From assembly GCA_011009095.1 (NCBI GenBank), contig VTPC01090885.1, forward strand, positions 79,700 to 143,699: a stretch of DNA of 64,000 nt. The letters are read 5' to 3'. This DNA is from Ignelater luminosus. Lineage: Eukaryota > Arthropoda > Insecta > Coleoptera > Elateridae. The position numbers and the translations under genes were made by a program. This document shows, piece by piece, positions 35,111 through 47,600 of this stretch; the first letter of the stretch is position 1; every line of letters begins with the position of its first letter. A model generated the notes under the pieces. That model worked only from the letters and a program-made list of their open reading frames with translations, had not been told where the DNA came from and ran no database searches.

Positions 35111-38100
35111 ATGGATGCTTCTGAAGTGACAGCTAACATTGCTGATGAACCAAGTAAGGACAAACAAGATGGTATTGTGATAACAGAAAAGGAAAACAAT
35201 ATACAAATAAACACCAGCAATGATATTGACATGCCATTACTTGAAAATCAAGAAGAAACATCCACAATAGAATCTACTGATACAGGGACAGATACACATA
35301 AAGAACCTATTGCTACAGAATCCTCAACATTACCGTCTAGTTTAGAAATAGATTTACAAACAGAATCATCTGATACTATAGAAATGGATTTACAAAAAGA
35401 ATCTATTGATAATGTAAAAACAGATTCTCAAGATAAATCTATGATTGCAATGCCTAATGTGGAAGAAACAGATTTGCAAGATGAATCAGTGAAAGAACAG
35501 TCTAATGAGGAAGTAGATTCACAGTCTAACATAGTATTGTCCAATACAGAAGAATCTGTGGAAGTTGTAAATAATAGTGATGAAAGTTTTGAATTGCGTG
35601 AAGAAGGAAAAGAAGATTCCATAGAAAACAGTGAAGATATTACATTGGAAATAACAGAAACGACAGAAAATTCTGAAAATAATACAGTCGATACTTCTAA
35701 TGAAATAGAAGAAAATGCGTGTACAATTAATGAAGTAGTGCAAGAAGAAATTCCAGTAAAATCATCTTCTGATGGATATGAACATTTTGCGATAGATCAG
35801 GAAAATGCAATAGAAACTGAGAATGCTATTGCTCATATGATTTCATCTGAGGATCCAACTACCGAAGCCGAAGCAGATAAAATGGAAACGCAAGTTGTAG
35901 TAGAAAATGTGGAAGTTGCAAATATACCTGACGAAGCAAATACTAGTAATGAAGAAATTACAGAGGTGCAGTATCATGTTGTTATAAATGAAGACAATAA
36001 TGGAGTTTCAGTGAACGGGATGGATCAATTAAATAAAGATAGTTTGGTTTTGGACACTGAACCAGTAGTTGATTCACAAACAATGGAGAATGTTGTTACT
36101 ATTTCAGAGTCTAACGAAACTCAAAGTACTGTTGATACAGTCATTGCTTTGCCTTCACAAACTTTAACGGAGGTGACTCTTAGTGATGTACAAATGCTAG
36201 AAAGTCATGAGGGAGTTATGACTGTAAATGAATTAGATGAACAGTCACAAGTTGTTATTTTACCTAGTGATCAAGTAATTTTAATGGAAGCTGAAGAAAG
36301 TTATGAACAGATTGAATCGGTTGATGGAAGTATCGTAGAGAGTGAAGAAGAAATGAAAGAATCTAAGGAGGATAAAGTTCCCAAAATAGAAAAAAATGAA
36401 GAGCAAACAGATGATAAATCACCTGTGAAAATACCTTGTCATGTTTTGGGCCGCAGTATTGATAATCCATTAGTGGACCCTGTAAGAAACGGGCGAGTTT
36501 TATTAAAACCTCGTTTAGGTGTTAAGATTCCTTATAGAAATTTAACGAGTCAAATTGTGTCAAAACAAGAGATAGCTGAAGAAATAATGGAACGTTCACG
36601 TTTAAGACAATCAGCTGCAGAACCGCCAGCTGGTGGAGATGTATTTTTCGCAAAGAAACTTACTCAACGACTAGCAAAAAAAATTGTACCGGGCAGTAAA
36701 ACTACCAGTAGAACCACAACTAAAACCACATCTGCATCATCAAGTTCAAGTAAAAAAGTAATGGCTGTCACTGAAATTTCTAAAGAAGCTCCCAAATCAC
36801 AAGCGTCACCCGACGTTAAGAAGCCATTAGTACCAAAAGAGTTGCAAGAATCGTTAAGGAAAAGTAGTACTGATGCCTTGCTTAAAACTCCAGATACTTC
36901 TGGTAAAATTATTGATAATTCTGATTTAATCGCATTGTTAGAAGGTGATGATATACCGGATTGGAATATTGGTAAAAATGATACGCCTCTTTTACCAAAT
37001 CAAAATAAGCCTGATAAACAGTCTGCAGATTGGGAACGAGAGATTGCCCTGAAACAGTTACGAAACCTGCCAAAACAAAGTAAAGGTACTAAACATTCTT
37101 ATAAACAGAGTACCATTCTACAAACTTCTATCAATAGTAAAGAAACCTCCACCAATAATAAAGAACCAACAAAGGACCCTCAAATCGAACCTAAAGAAAG
37201 TAAAGAAATCCCCCAGAAAAACGATATTGAGGAAATACAGCCAAGATTTTCTTCAAGTACCCCATTGAAAACTTACACGAGAAAAAGGAAACCTATAGAT
37301 TTTATCAAGCCATCATCATCTTTAGCTGCCTTATCACCACCAAAGAAACCTGCCATTTCCATCGATGAAAAACCTTCTGTTCAATCTCCAAAGAAATCGG
37401 CAGTGAATGAAGAAAAATCTGTTGTTCAATCACCAAAGAAACCAACACCTCCAAATGAAGAAAAATCTATTGTGCAAGCACCAAAGAAACCTTCAGCTTC
37501 CAGCGAGGAAAGAAAGAAAGCAACTGAAGAAAAATCTTCACAGTCAACTAAAAAACCCACAGTTACTAATGAAAAATCTTCATCGGCACAAAAAACAAGT
37601 TCATCAGCTGTCCAAAAATCTCAAACTGCACAAAAAGTATCATCTTCAAGTGTACAACAAAAAACTCCAAGTGTACAAAAACAACCGTCCACTGCTACCG
37701 TTCAGAAGTCATCTACTGTTCAGAAAGTAGCAACGCTTGTTGACCAAAAATCACCAGCTGTTCAAAAATCATCCACCGACCAAAAATCATCTGCACAAAA
37801 ACCACCTACTGATCAAAAATCACCTACTGTTCAAAAAGCTAAAAAATCGGAAGAACCATCCACTCCAAAAGTAGAACCTAAAGTAGAAACACCGACACCA
37901 TTAACTGAAAAAACACAAAAATCTCTCTCGCCTAACACATACATTAGTAAAAGTTCTCGAATTGTCAAAAGGAAAAAAATATGGGATCCTGATGAAGTTA
38001 CGCCTTTGCCCAAATTCAAGTCGTCAAAAGTAACAGAAAGCACTAAAAATCTGGAAAAATCAGTAAATTCAGAAAAGAAACTTAATAAATCTAATAGTGA

Positions 38101-40744
38101 AAAATCTGATACTCCTTTAGCCAAACCTAAATTAGTAAGTAAATCGACAGCTACTGTTCTCAAGCCAAATAATGAAAAGGCACCTACTAAGAGGGCTGTT
38201 GTCAAAAAGACTATAGTAAAGAAGAAAAAGCCAAAACGACTTACGGAAGTTGATAGACTATTAATGGACGAAGGTGCTGTGAATTTATTATATGCAGTCA
38301 AAAATACGGAAGAAATACAAAACGTAAAGAATAAAAAGAAAAAGACAATAATATCAATTGATAAAGCACAACGTGAACTCATGAATAAAACAAATGAAAT
38401 CAAAAACGATTTACAAATCAATAGTACAAAAGATTCTCCTATTACATTACGGAAGAAAGATGGATCCACACCTAAATCTTCCCCCGTAAAAGATGTAGCT
38501 GCAACTGTGTTACACAGAAAGAAATCGAAAGATTCCGTCAGTGGGTCAGTGCACAGTCCACCAGCATCTCCTGGATTTGCATATTCACAACATGCTGAAG
38601 CGTCGAGGATTATTAGAAGGCACTCTAGTAGTTCGTTTTCAAGCGAAAACAGTGACGGTGAATTTGTTACTGATAAAACAAATGAAAAGAAACAGAAAGC
38701 TGAACTTCAAAAGAAGAAATCAAAAGTTAACCACGAGAAGCAAGGGAAAGCATTAACTGTTGCCGATAAGCAAGTTCTTAGTGAAGAAATGTCGAGAAAC
38801 TTTAATAAAGCATCGACTGACGATCCAAAATATTCACAGTTTGAAACGTTTAGTGTTAGAAGGCTTGATAATCTTGTACAAATTATTTTAGCACCTACAT
38901 CTCCAAATGGGCAAATGACATTATCTGCTCAGGTGAGGATCGTTATTTTATTGTTATTCGCAATAAATTTAAAATGACACCATTACATTCACATAACACA
39001 CATTTGCTACAGACTGTATTTTGAGGTTAAGTCTACTGTCTTTTTTTTTTTTGCTTATGTTCACATAAATTGCACATTTGTTACAAATTGCATTCAGAGG
39101 TTATGTCTACTGCTTTGCTCTAGTTGCTTGAAAAGATCCACAGTTAACTCGAAACAAACAAATAGCATCTTTACAAATGCTAATAAATTCTAATAATTTT
39201 TAATAAATAAAGTCTAGAATGTAACATTAAATCTTGAATTCATATTAAGTCGGTCATCAAAATCTCATAAAGCAAGTGTAACAAATTGTTTCTTTTCTAG
39301 GTGCTGAAAGAATTAGCAGAATTACTAGACATATTAGAAAAAGATAAAACTTGTCGAGTGGCAGTAATATCGTCATCTGGAAGTTCATTTTGTCAAGGAA
39401 TTGACTACAAAGAACTCGCCTCAGATGATAAAACAGCAAGACAGTATCTCGCAGAACAGTATGCTACATGCGTAAGGTAAATCTTCACCAATTCAATTAT
39501 TTAAACATTTATTACTTATGATATGCTTACATTTACAGAAACTTTTTAACTGCCCTCACGAGTTTTTCCAAAATTCTAGTAGCCGGTGTTCATGGAAATA
39601 CAGTAGGCTTAGGTGTTACAATGTTGCCACTATTCGATATGGTGTTTGCTAGCGATACAGCTACGTTTAGTGCGCCATATGCTAGATTAGGATGTGCTGC
39701 TGAAGGTGGAACGTTACTTACGTTACCGCATATAATGCATAATGCATTGGTGAGTGAGAATGAATTAAATTTAGAAGTGATTGTTGTGAATTGTTGATAT
39801 TTTCAGGCTAGTGAGCTGTTCCTTGCTTCACGTAAATTGACAGCCGGAGAAGCTTTAAGGCTTGGTCTTGTTACACGTACGTTATGGCCTGATAAATTTC
39901 AAGAGGAACTTATTTCTGCATTGAAAGTGGTTTCTAGCCAGTCTCTGCAGGTTTGTAATTTTTTTACAATTATATTTGATAGTTAACATTTTTTTAAATA
40001 AGAAACAGCTTCAAATTAAAATCCTTAGATGTTAGGTTATGTAATAAAGATGCGAGGTTATACTCCAGCATTTTAATGAAATTGAAAATTAAATTTACAA
40101 ACAGTAATAGACCATGCAAGTGTTACATCACTTTTTTGGTTATCATGGTTACTACTTTCCAAACAAATCATTTCCCTATGTTAAATGCCGTAAGAAAACA
40201 TTTAAATTTCTTGAAAAACGTTTTAATGGTTTTATTTAATCTTAATACACAGGTAAGTTAGAATGATCTATTTTCTATGGAATACAGAGTTTTACACGCA
40301 CACTTCTCTTTGAAGGTTTAGAACTGCTTCTGCGAGCAAAATTTTAAAATTTGAGCACATCGTCATTTGTTCCCCAGAATCGGTGGTTAAGCGTTGTCGG
40401 TGTTATTTTGAGGCGCACTGTTTTTTTATAGATTTGAGACTTCTCTAATGGCAATCTAAGACAGGAAAATGTTTTATTTGGAAAGTAGTAGTAAGAGAGC
40501 GTGACATCAGCACTTGCGCAGTCTATTAATGATTTCAAATGCATAAGATTGAATATTTTTCCAATACGAATGTTAATACATTAATTTTTTTCAGAGTATG
40601 CAGGCAATAAAGAAGCAACTTCGACATCAGCTCTTGGAAAATGTGGAAGCGTCGTTAAAATCTGAAACATCCCTCTTAATACAACATTGGACAAGTAATG
40701 AGTGTCAGAGTAATTTCAGCAGTTATAGTTTAGAGATTAAGTGA
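35111..40744 (+). CDS. CDYL-like protein: long disordered N-terminus plus crotonase (enoyl-CoA hydratase/isomerase) domain, 1500 aa
   Basis: Coding exons 35111-38932, 39301-39476, 39539-39749, 39807-39950 and 40595-40744 (TGA) join in frame. Residues 1-430 are acidic and Ser/Thr-rich. About 440-505 is a basic, conserved-looking block (PCHVLGRSIDNPL .. LGVKIPYRNLTSQIVS). About 735-935 has SPKKP and VQKS-type low-complexity repeats. Basic clusters (VKRKKIWDPDEV, KKTIVKKKKPKR) suggest nuclear location. Residues about 1243-1500 form a crotonase domain: FCQGIDY (oxyanion-hole region), GVHGNTVGLGVTMLP, SAPYARLGCAAEGG, LASRKLTAGEALRLGLV and a C-terminal HWTSNECQSNF. The closest resemblance is to CDYL and ECI2. 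E1388 sits where ECI2 has its catalytic Glu and CDYL has Asp. No chromodomain is visible. In vertebrates CDYL is a chromatin corepressor binding CoA; here function is inferred only. Confidence 0.85.
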
Positions 40745-41738
40745 TTTTTTTATGAGCAAAATAAAATTGGGCCCCTAGTTTATCTAGGTTTATGGTACAA
40801 ATTTATAATATAAAAAACATAATTCGAAACATGAAAAAACTTTTTAGACGTTGTAAGTTCAGAAACATTTTATTCAGTCTCTATAATTAATTTTATTATT
40901 ATTATAATTGACTAACATAATCATTAGTGTATCGTACAGTAAAATGTAATTCATATGATGAAACAATAAAATCACAAATAATTATACCAGGTGCCTTTGG
41001 GCTTTAAAAATGATAAATAAATTAATTTTATACTTCTGGTAGTTTATCATAAAGAAAAGTTGCATTAATAAAATAAAAGGTATCTGGTATTGTTGAATGA
41101 TTATTATAATTTTCTTTATGTATGTTATGGATATTTTATTATTCCATATTTTATACATTACATACATAAATATACGTTTCTCTGTAAACACCTGAATTAA
41201 ATGTAAGTTGATGCAAGTGCTAAGTTTTGTTTCTGTATAAAATGTGTTTTTCATTGCAATGAAATTCTTGTGCAATTACAACCAAAATAGTAATAATATT
41301 AGTGAGTTTTCGCACAACAGATGCTTTGATAATAGAACAATGACGTTAACATCTTTATTGTGTGATAACTCTATTATTATTAATGATTCTATTCTAAATG
41401 CTTTTAAAATGCAGGTGGCTGTGTCTAACATAACCTAAAATGGAAAATCTCATATAGTTTAGAATCTAAATTTACAGAGCCACCCTTGATTTAAAAACAT
41501 TGAATAGAGTAATTACATTGATTATTAAGAATAGTAAAAGAGAGTTTTTTTTATTATATAACAAATTAAAATTTATTATTTAGTTTTGTTGCAATGAAAT
41601 AAAAATTGTGGATATTTATATTATAATTTTTTTTATAATATAAGTCATCGAAAATATATGCAAAGTCTGACGTTATATATATTTTATTTCTTAAATTGAT
41701 TCATTGAGATGTATGTGTTTGCTTTTTTTTTACAAATA
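40745..41738. other. 3' UTR and intergenic
   Basis: AATAAA-type signals at about 40758 and 40966 are candidates for ending the crotonase-domain transcript. Nothing else is supported. Confidence 0.4.
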
Positions 41739-42248
41739 CAGTCGAACTTCGATAACTCGAACCATGACTTCACGCAAAAAAGTTTGAGTTATCAAGACTT
41801 CGGATTATTAAATAAAATACATAACATATATTATTTATGTCCACATTTTCGTATGTTGGTTTTTCAATTGCAGTAATTATTGTTTGCTTATTTTTTAAAA
41901 TAGTAGAGACTACTTGCTGGAACAGCATACTTCACAGTTACATCTTTCTTTCGTGAACCACTTTCCACTTCTTTTAAATTTTTCATCAATAGAGAAAGTA
42001 AATAAAGTATGTACGTTTTAATGACATATCAACAGCAACAAAAATAACTTGATAAAACAAATAGGCATTTAGTAACAGTTAGGGGCTTCCCCCAGAAATT
42101 TGACTTATCAAAAGTGGCGCCAAATATTCTGTTCAAGTTATCAAGATATTCGAGTGATAGAAGTTCGAGTTATCAAGTAAAAATTACACAGTTCTCACTC
42201 TTGACGCTATATCTAACCAATTTGATTCGAGTTATCGAAGTTTGACTT
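41739..42248. mobile_element. Pogo/Tigger-like MITE (510 bp)
   Basis: The left terminus CAGTCGAACTTCGATAACTC is matched by an inverted right terminus (TTCGAGT then TATCGAAGTTTGACTT), about 22 of 24 positions. TA flanks both sides (41737-41738 and 42249-42250). GTTCGAGTTATCAAG-like copies recur subterminally near 42130-42180. The CAGT..GAACxTCGATAA terminus is typical of pogo/Tigger-family elements. No transposase frame. Confidence 0.85.
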
Positions 42249-42738
42249 ATTGAAGTTCATTTGTATTATAACTTGATTTCTTTATGTGTATGCAATATTA
42301 AATAATTTAAAATTTAGATGGATAGAATACTGCATTGTTGTGTCATGTACATACCAGACATAAAAGCGGGGTTATGGAATTCACACATTATACAGGTAAG
42401 TATGAACACATTTTGTACGTGGCATAACAATGCATTCTCAAAAAGAATATATTGATGTTTTCACCTCATTTTTAAGTGTACAAACTTAAAAATATAATTT
42501 CCAAAATCAAATAATTTTTGTATGTTTGTAACATCTTGGTTTGGTAGTTAATTCAAAGAATATGTGGAATATTTAATAATTATGTTACTGTGGGTTATTA
42601 GAATGTTGCAGATGAGGAAATTCAAAATTATTCATATTCAGTACATTTCCATAACCGATTGTAAAAATGTACATTATTACTATTAGTTGCTTTCCTTTTA
42701 ACCAGATTGTTCATCATGCCTGAAGCTCCAAGCGAGCA
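42249..42738. other. Intergenic, no feature recognised
   Basis: AT-rich without supported features. Confidence 0.4.
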
Positions 42739-43222
42739 TATCGGGTGCTGAATCGGCGGACGCAACTTAGGAAATCTCATGCTACTTTTGAAATGTTTAG
42801 ATATTGGCCCCCCTAATTATTTTAGCACTAGACTTTATTTAGGTTTTATGAAGAGCATTGCAAGATGATATATACTGAGTAATTTCAGCATTTAACTCAA
42901 TTAAAAGATTTGAAGAAACGTGTGTGCATAATACATGTTATGCACATGGTTCAGCAGCAACATCAAATAGGCCTGTAAATTTTCACAATCAACTATTTCT
43001 ATTAATTATCTGTGATTGTCACTACATGATTTGTATTAATCAAATATCTTCTAATTGTATTATCAAAATGCTGAAATTGCTCCGTGTATATCACCTTGCA
43101 ACGCCCTTCAAAAAAAACCTAAATAAAGTTTGGTGCTGAAATAATTAGGAGAGCCAATATCTAAACATTTCAAAATTAACATGGAATTTCCTAAGTTGCG
43201 TTCTCTGATTCAGCACTCAATA
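42739..43222. mobile_element. Foldback element with ~150-bp terminal inverted repeats
   Basis: The left arm (42739 to about 42890) starts TATCGGGTGCTGAATC. The right arm (about 43069-43222), read inverted, starts TATTGAGTGCTGAATC. The arms share long blocks such as CGCAACTTAGGAAAT, TTTTGAAATGTTTAGATATT, CCTAATTATTT and ACTTTATTTAGGTTTT, up to CAGCATTT. The spacer is about 180 bp. TA occurs at both ends. No protein is encoded. Transcripts across it could form a long hairpin. Confidence 0.85.
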
Positions 43223-44758
43223 TACAGGTTCGACTTGATAACTTGTTTTACATTTGAGGTTAGGATGTTAGGTTCATTTTTCGTGTTTCATTTACAACAG
43301 CTGTAAGAAGGTGCCTGTAGTGAAGCCTTGAAGTGTTATAATCTTGAAAGGAAAGTAAGGATTGAATTCAACATGTGATTTTTGAAAAGTTAGGTTAAGG
43401 TAATAAGGTAGATAATTTGAGTAATAGATAATAATTACATGAGAATGAAACATTTATGAAATCTTTTCCTATTTGAGGCATTATTATTTTGATAAGTTGA
43501 TACAATAAGTTCAGTGTTTTTGAGTAAATTTTATGGCATTCAATTATTATTAATTAGTAACATAATCAATAAATATTCTGGCTTAATCGTTACATATAGT
43601 TCACTTGTAGGTCTATTTTTTGTGTAATTTATTTAGTTAAATGGCGCTGAAAAATTTACAAATTAAAAGTTTAGTTTGCGCCTTCTTTGAAATTTTATTA
43701 ATGTGAAACAAGCACATTGGTTTTTATTATAAATGTACATACAATTATAAACTTGAATGTAGTTTTTAATAAATTAAAACCATATTTAGATAAAAAATAT
43801 GATGTTAAACCTTATTTTGTAATTTCAATTTTATTTGTTTAATTTGTGTTGCAGATGAAAATTTTGAAAATATGCAATCATTATCCTTTTCCTAAAAAAA
43901 GTTTTGCTTGAGTACTTTTTGTCTTACATTAAGACAAGATAATTGATTCAAGTGTCATATGTTAATAAACAATGTTGTACTGTTTTTTGGACCCTGAGTT
44001 TGCTAATTTTGAAATTTTCATGCGACAATATATAAATAATAATTCTTTCTTTCTCTTACATATTTTAGTTAGTATTAAGTAAAAAAAGGCATTTTATTAT
44101 GTGAAATAGTCTGTGCTTTTTTGAATAGTTGGGCCGAGGTATGTACGTGAGAGTTCCTGATAAATTAATGAAGGACACAGGAAGAGCCTTTATTTATATG
44201 TGGTAAGCAGAGAAACGAATTGTTTTCTTTATTTGAACTGATAGGAAAAGTTGAAATTTGTAATTTCTATGTAAATAATAAAAATTATGTTGTGGTAAAA
44301 AAAAAAGTTTTTCTTATCGGAACCTTCCAAAATTAGAAAAGTTGTTAATAATAATAATTTGTGATTTAATTAAAAATGCTTGAAAAGTGCCATTAAAATA
44401 AACATTAAGTTTGTATTGCTAAATATTACACGAAAATAAAATCAATTAAAAGTTATATTTTGTTTATTCAAGGTCGTCTTTTTTAATTAATTGTTGCTTT
44501 TATTTTGCAAATGGTAAGTTACCTTTTAAAAAACATAATAATTGTAATCAACACATTATAGTTAGGGGAATTTAAGTATTATAAGGTTCTTTTCATTTAA
44601 TTTAATGGATAGTTTTTAAAGGTAAAGTAAATTGTGTTTCATGCCTCTTTGTCACTCAATTAGTGAGATTCTGAGAATTTAGCTCATCTGTAGAGCTGAT
44701 TATAAATATTTTCATTCCAAAGGAAAAGGTAACGATGAAATTATTTCTCACACAATTT
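43223..44758. other. Intergenic, no feature recognised
   Basis: AT-rich without supported gene or repeat structure. Confidence 0.4.
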
Positions 44759-44822
44759 GATTCAATTGACTACCAGTTTCATTGTCTTTAGAACAGCAAT
44801 TAAAGTAGTAGTCAATTGAATC
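44759..44822. repeat. Short perfect inverted repeat (15-bp arms)
   Basis: GATTCAATTGACTAC at 44759-44773 is perfectly inverted at 44808-44822, with a 34-bp loop. Weaker similarity continues outward. It may be a remnant of a small palindromic element. Confidence 0.7.
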
Positions 44823-46069
44823 GAGAGTGGGAATTACAGTTTTCTCATTGTGGACCCACAACCATTTAATTATTTTCGTTCCAGTTGATTGTTGGAATTC
44901 GCAAATTTACCCTACTAACAAACCTAATTTGATCCAATTTTATTTAACTTAATTCAATTTAATTGCATCTAACTTAACCTAACTCAGTTTAGTTGCATCT
45001 AACCGAAGTTAAATCAGCCACTTATGCAATTCAAGCAAAAATGAGGTAGTTACACACGCTATTCATTTTGATCCAACATTACGTATTACTTAAATTATGA
45101 TTTCTTTCTTTAAATACACTTTGTAGGGAACTTTTTTGCTGCAAGTTATACTCCCTTACCTTTGCCTTTTGCCAAGAGGAGAATCATAATTAAAACAAAT
45201 TAGCAATTTAAAGAAAGACAAGAAACTTATTCAAATAGGTATATCCTCTAGTATTTTACCGTCTTTTAGATAACTTTAACATAGAGTAAATCAGAGTTGA
45301 GGTACTCTGTACAAAAATGTACTGCAAATACAGTAATCAATAGTATAAGTACTTTTAAGTAGTTTATTTTAAAATTGCTGTGCTGGTACTGGAATTTCCA
45401 GTATTATATCTACAAAGTACTGGTACTGGTACTTTTTTTTCTAGAATTTTTTAAAAGTACTACTTGTTACTTAAAAAAGTACTGTAAAAATATAAACTAA
45501 GTAGTTTACTGAAGTATTTCCAGTATATTACTTTTTTATATAGAAATTTATAGGTTTTCTATACTTCTTTTGTTTTGTTTTTGTGTTATTGGGTTACCAC
45601 TATTTGTATTTATTCATTTTAACAAAGGAAGGCTTGTTTCATTTAATTAGGTCTAATAAAGATACTATTTCGTGTTACAATTTTTATGTTTTTCTTAAAA
45701 ATCTTATGTAAGTGCATATTCAAACGCACACTTGGATTCAGAGACAAAGACTCGATAAAAAAGAGTTGAAAAAAATTGGCATTGTATTTAAAAAAAAACA
45801 ACTGACTATCGTTTCGTTGATACTATTAGTTAGATTTCTCAAAATAATTTTATTTAGTTTTTAAATCGGACAAAAAATATTGAAACTACAGCGTGCGCCG
45901 TTTTTTGCAAAACTGTATATAGGTCTTGAATAAAAAATTACATTTATAATTATTCTGCAGCATTTTCAATACTCATCATCGCGTTTTTATGCCTTAGGGT
46001 ATGTACACTTTCGTGCGCATGTCTGCACTACCTGTAGGTACCGTAGGTACCGAGAAAATCCTGGAACAG
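44823..46069. other. Intergenic with degenerate short repeats
   Basis: TTTAGTTGCATCTAAC-like direct repeats occur near 44940-45010, and GTACTGGTACTGGTACT-like simple sequence near 45300-45540. No gene. Confidence 0.35.
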
Positions 46070-46687
46070 TAGGTTTGTTCATTTGTTGCACTAGTTCAGC
46101 ATTTTTTATAATTTTTACACTAAATTCGTTCGTTTGTGAAATTAGTGCTGTACTAACTTGAACTTATTTCTGTTCGTTTCTTAAAGTGCATCTGCACTAA
46201 TCTGAACTATTTGCACTTGATTTAAAGCAGGTGCAGCAAAGTTCAAGGTAGTGGAGAAAGAAATTCTAACCTTTTTGTTGTGCCGGAACAGCGTATTAAC
46301 CTAAAGAATTATTAAAGAAGCAAGTTTTCTAACTGAAGAAAAAATGAGCGAAGCAATATGGTATCAATGTGAAATGTGCAATTACAGTAATACAAATGAA
46401 GATTTAGTTGCCAGGTCATTATCTCTTTATTATGTTGCACCAAGTTGCACTCAAAACGTTCATTTGAAATGCCATAATTTAGTGTAAATATAGCTGTCTC
46501 TTTGAACTTGCTGCACTCGTGACATATAAAAAGTGTGCAAAGTGCAATTAAACGAACAAATCTAATAAGTGCAAGTTTCACGCAGTTGCACTTACTGCAA
46601 ATGAACAACGTTAGGATAACTTAGTGTAGGTACTGAACAGGCTTAGTGCAAGAAGTGCTGCACTATTACATGAAATGAACAAACCTA
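46070..46687. mobile_element. Non-autonomous TIR element (~618 bp)
   Basis: It starts TAGGTTTGTTCATTT and ends with the exact inverse, AAATGAACAAACCTA (15 bp). Subterminal sequence is enriched in GTGCAGCA / TTGCACTA motifs on both sides. The interior has short frames with no recognisable transposase. Superfamily unclear. Confidence 0.65.
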
Positions 46688-46984
46688 TTGTTGAACAAAT
46701 ATAAATAATACATTATAAGTAAAAATTCTTTAAAATTATTTTTATAGTTGCACTCTTAAAGCAATACAAAGCTTCTTGTGTAAATTTCTTTGAAGAAGCT
46801 AATCTAGCCCAGGGCCAGGTTTCTTGCTCATATCCAGACAGGTTAGGCGTTGTACTTAGCCTGGTATAAAACAAAACACACCGAATTGAAAATCATTTTA
46901 TTAACAATGTACAAAAAATGTCATAGATAAACAAAACATTACATACGCAAGTAAAAACAAGGTTACACGAGATATGAATCATTA

Positions 46985-47600
46985 TTACGCATCAGCAGTA
47001 GTGTTTACATTTCTACTGACGGTACATTTTAAATATGGCTACAACATACTGTAGGTCTGATAATTGCCGTGCAGATCCAGTAGGATCTCTGAGAATTGGT
47101 TCCCTAGAGTTGACCTGCCAGACTATCGCCGTCGACGTGGTTGCCACCTTGTCAACATGCGACTTCCAGTTTAATCTCCTTTCCAAGTTCACACCTAAGT
47201 ACTTGACCACCTGCAATATGGATTCCTTTAAACCTTCTGTTTTTTTTCTTTTGGTGAACAGAATTACTTTAGTCTTAGATGGATTAACGAAAAGGCCATT
47301 GTCATTACACCATATCTTTCTATGATCCCGCAGGCTATTTGCATTCTGGTTGCAGACGACGTTGAGAAAGCGACCAGTGACTAACACTAGCTCGTTGCCT
47401 GCGTATGCCTGAGCAAGACAGCCGTCCGCTGTTAAGCGCTCCAATTATTATACACCATGGAGTGAAAGGCAGTTGTCCTCCCTGTATCGCAATGTCCACA
47501 TGGCAGTCTTCTAGAGTAGCTTTAACGTTTCTTACTTCTAGTGTAGACTTCACCTATATAGCTAACCAATGTGGGTATCACACCCATAAATATTTGCACA
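46985..47600 (-). pseudogene. Non-LTR retrotransposon RT relic (R1/LOA/Jockey group)
   Basis: On the minus strand, AIQGGQLPFTPWCI corresponds to the C/IPQGGVLSPLLW box. AYAGNELVLVTGRFLNVVC corresponds to the AYADDLVLLVxGKFLxxxC box, with the catalytic DD changed. WCNDNGLFVNPSKTKVILFTK and VKYLGVNLERRLNWKSHV complete the thumb region. The changed DD and a frame shift near 47440 show that it is inactive. Confidence 0.85.

Noticed and set aside
37831..38469. 212-codon minus-strand frame with hydrophobic, Phe/Ser-rich product
   Set aside because: It is the antisense shadow of Lys/Ser-rich codons in the crotonase-domain gene.
44930..45010. Telomere-like or satellite array
   Set aside because: TTTAATTGCATCTAAC-like units are few and diverged; simple AT-rich duplication is sufficient.
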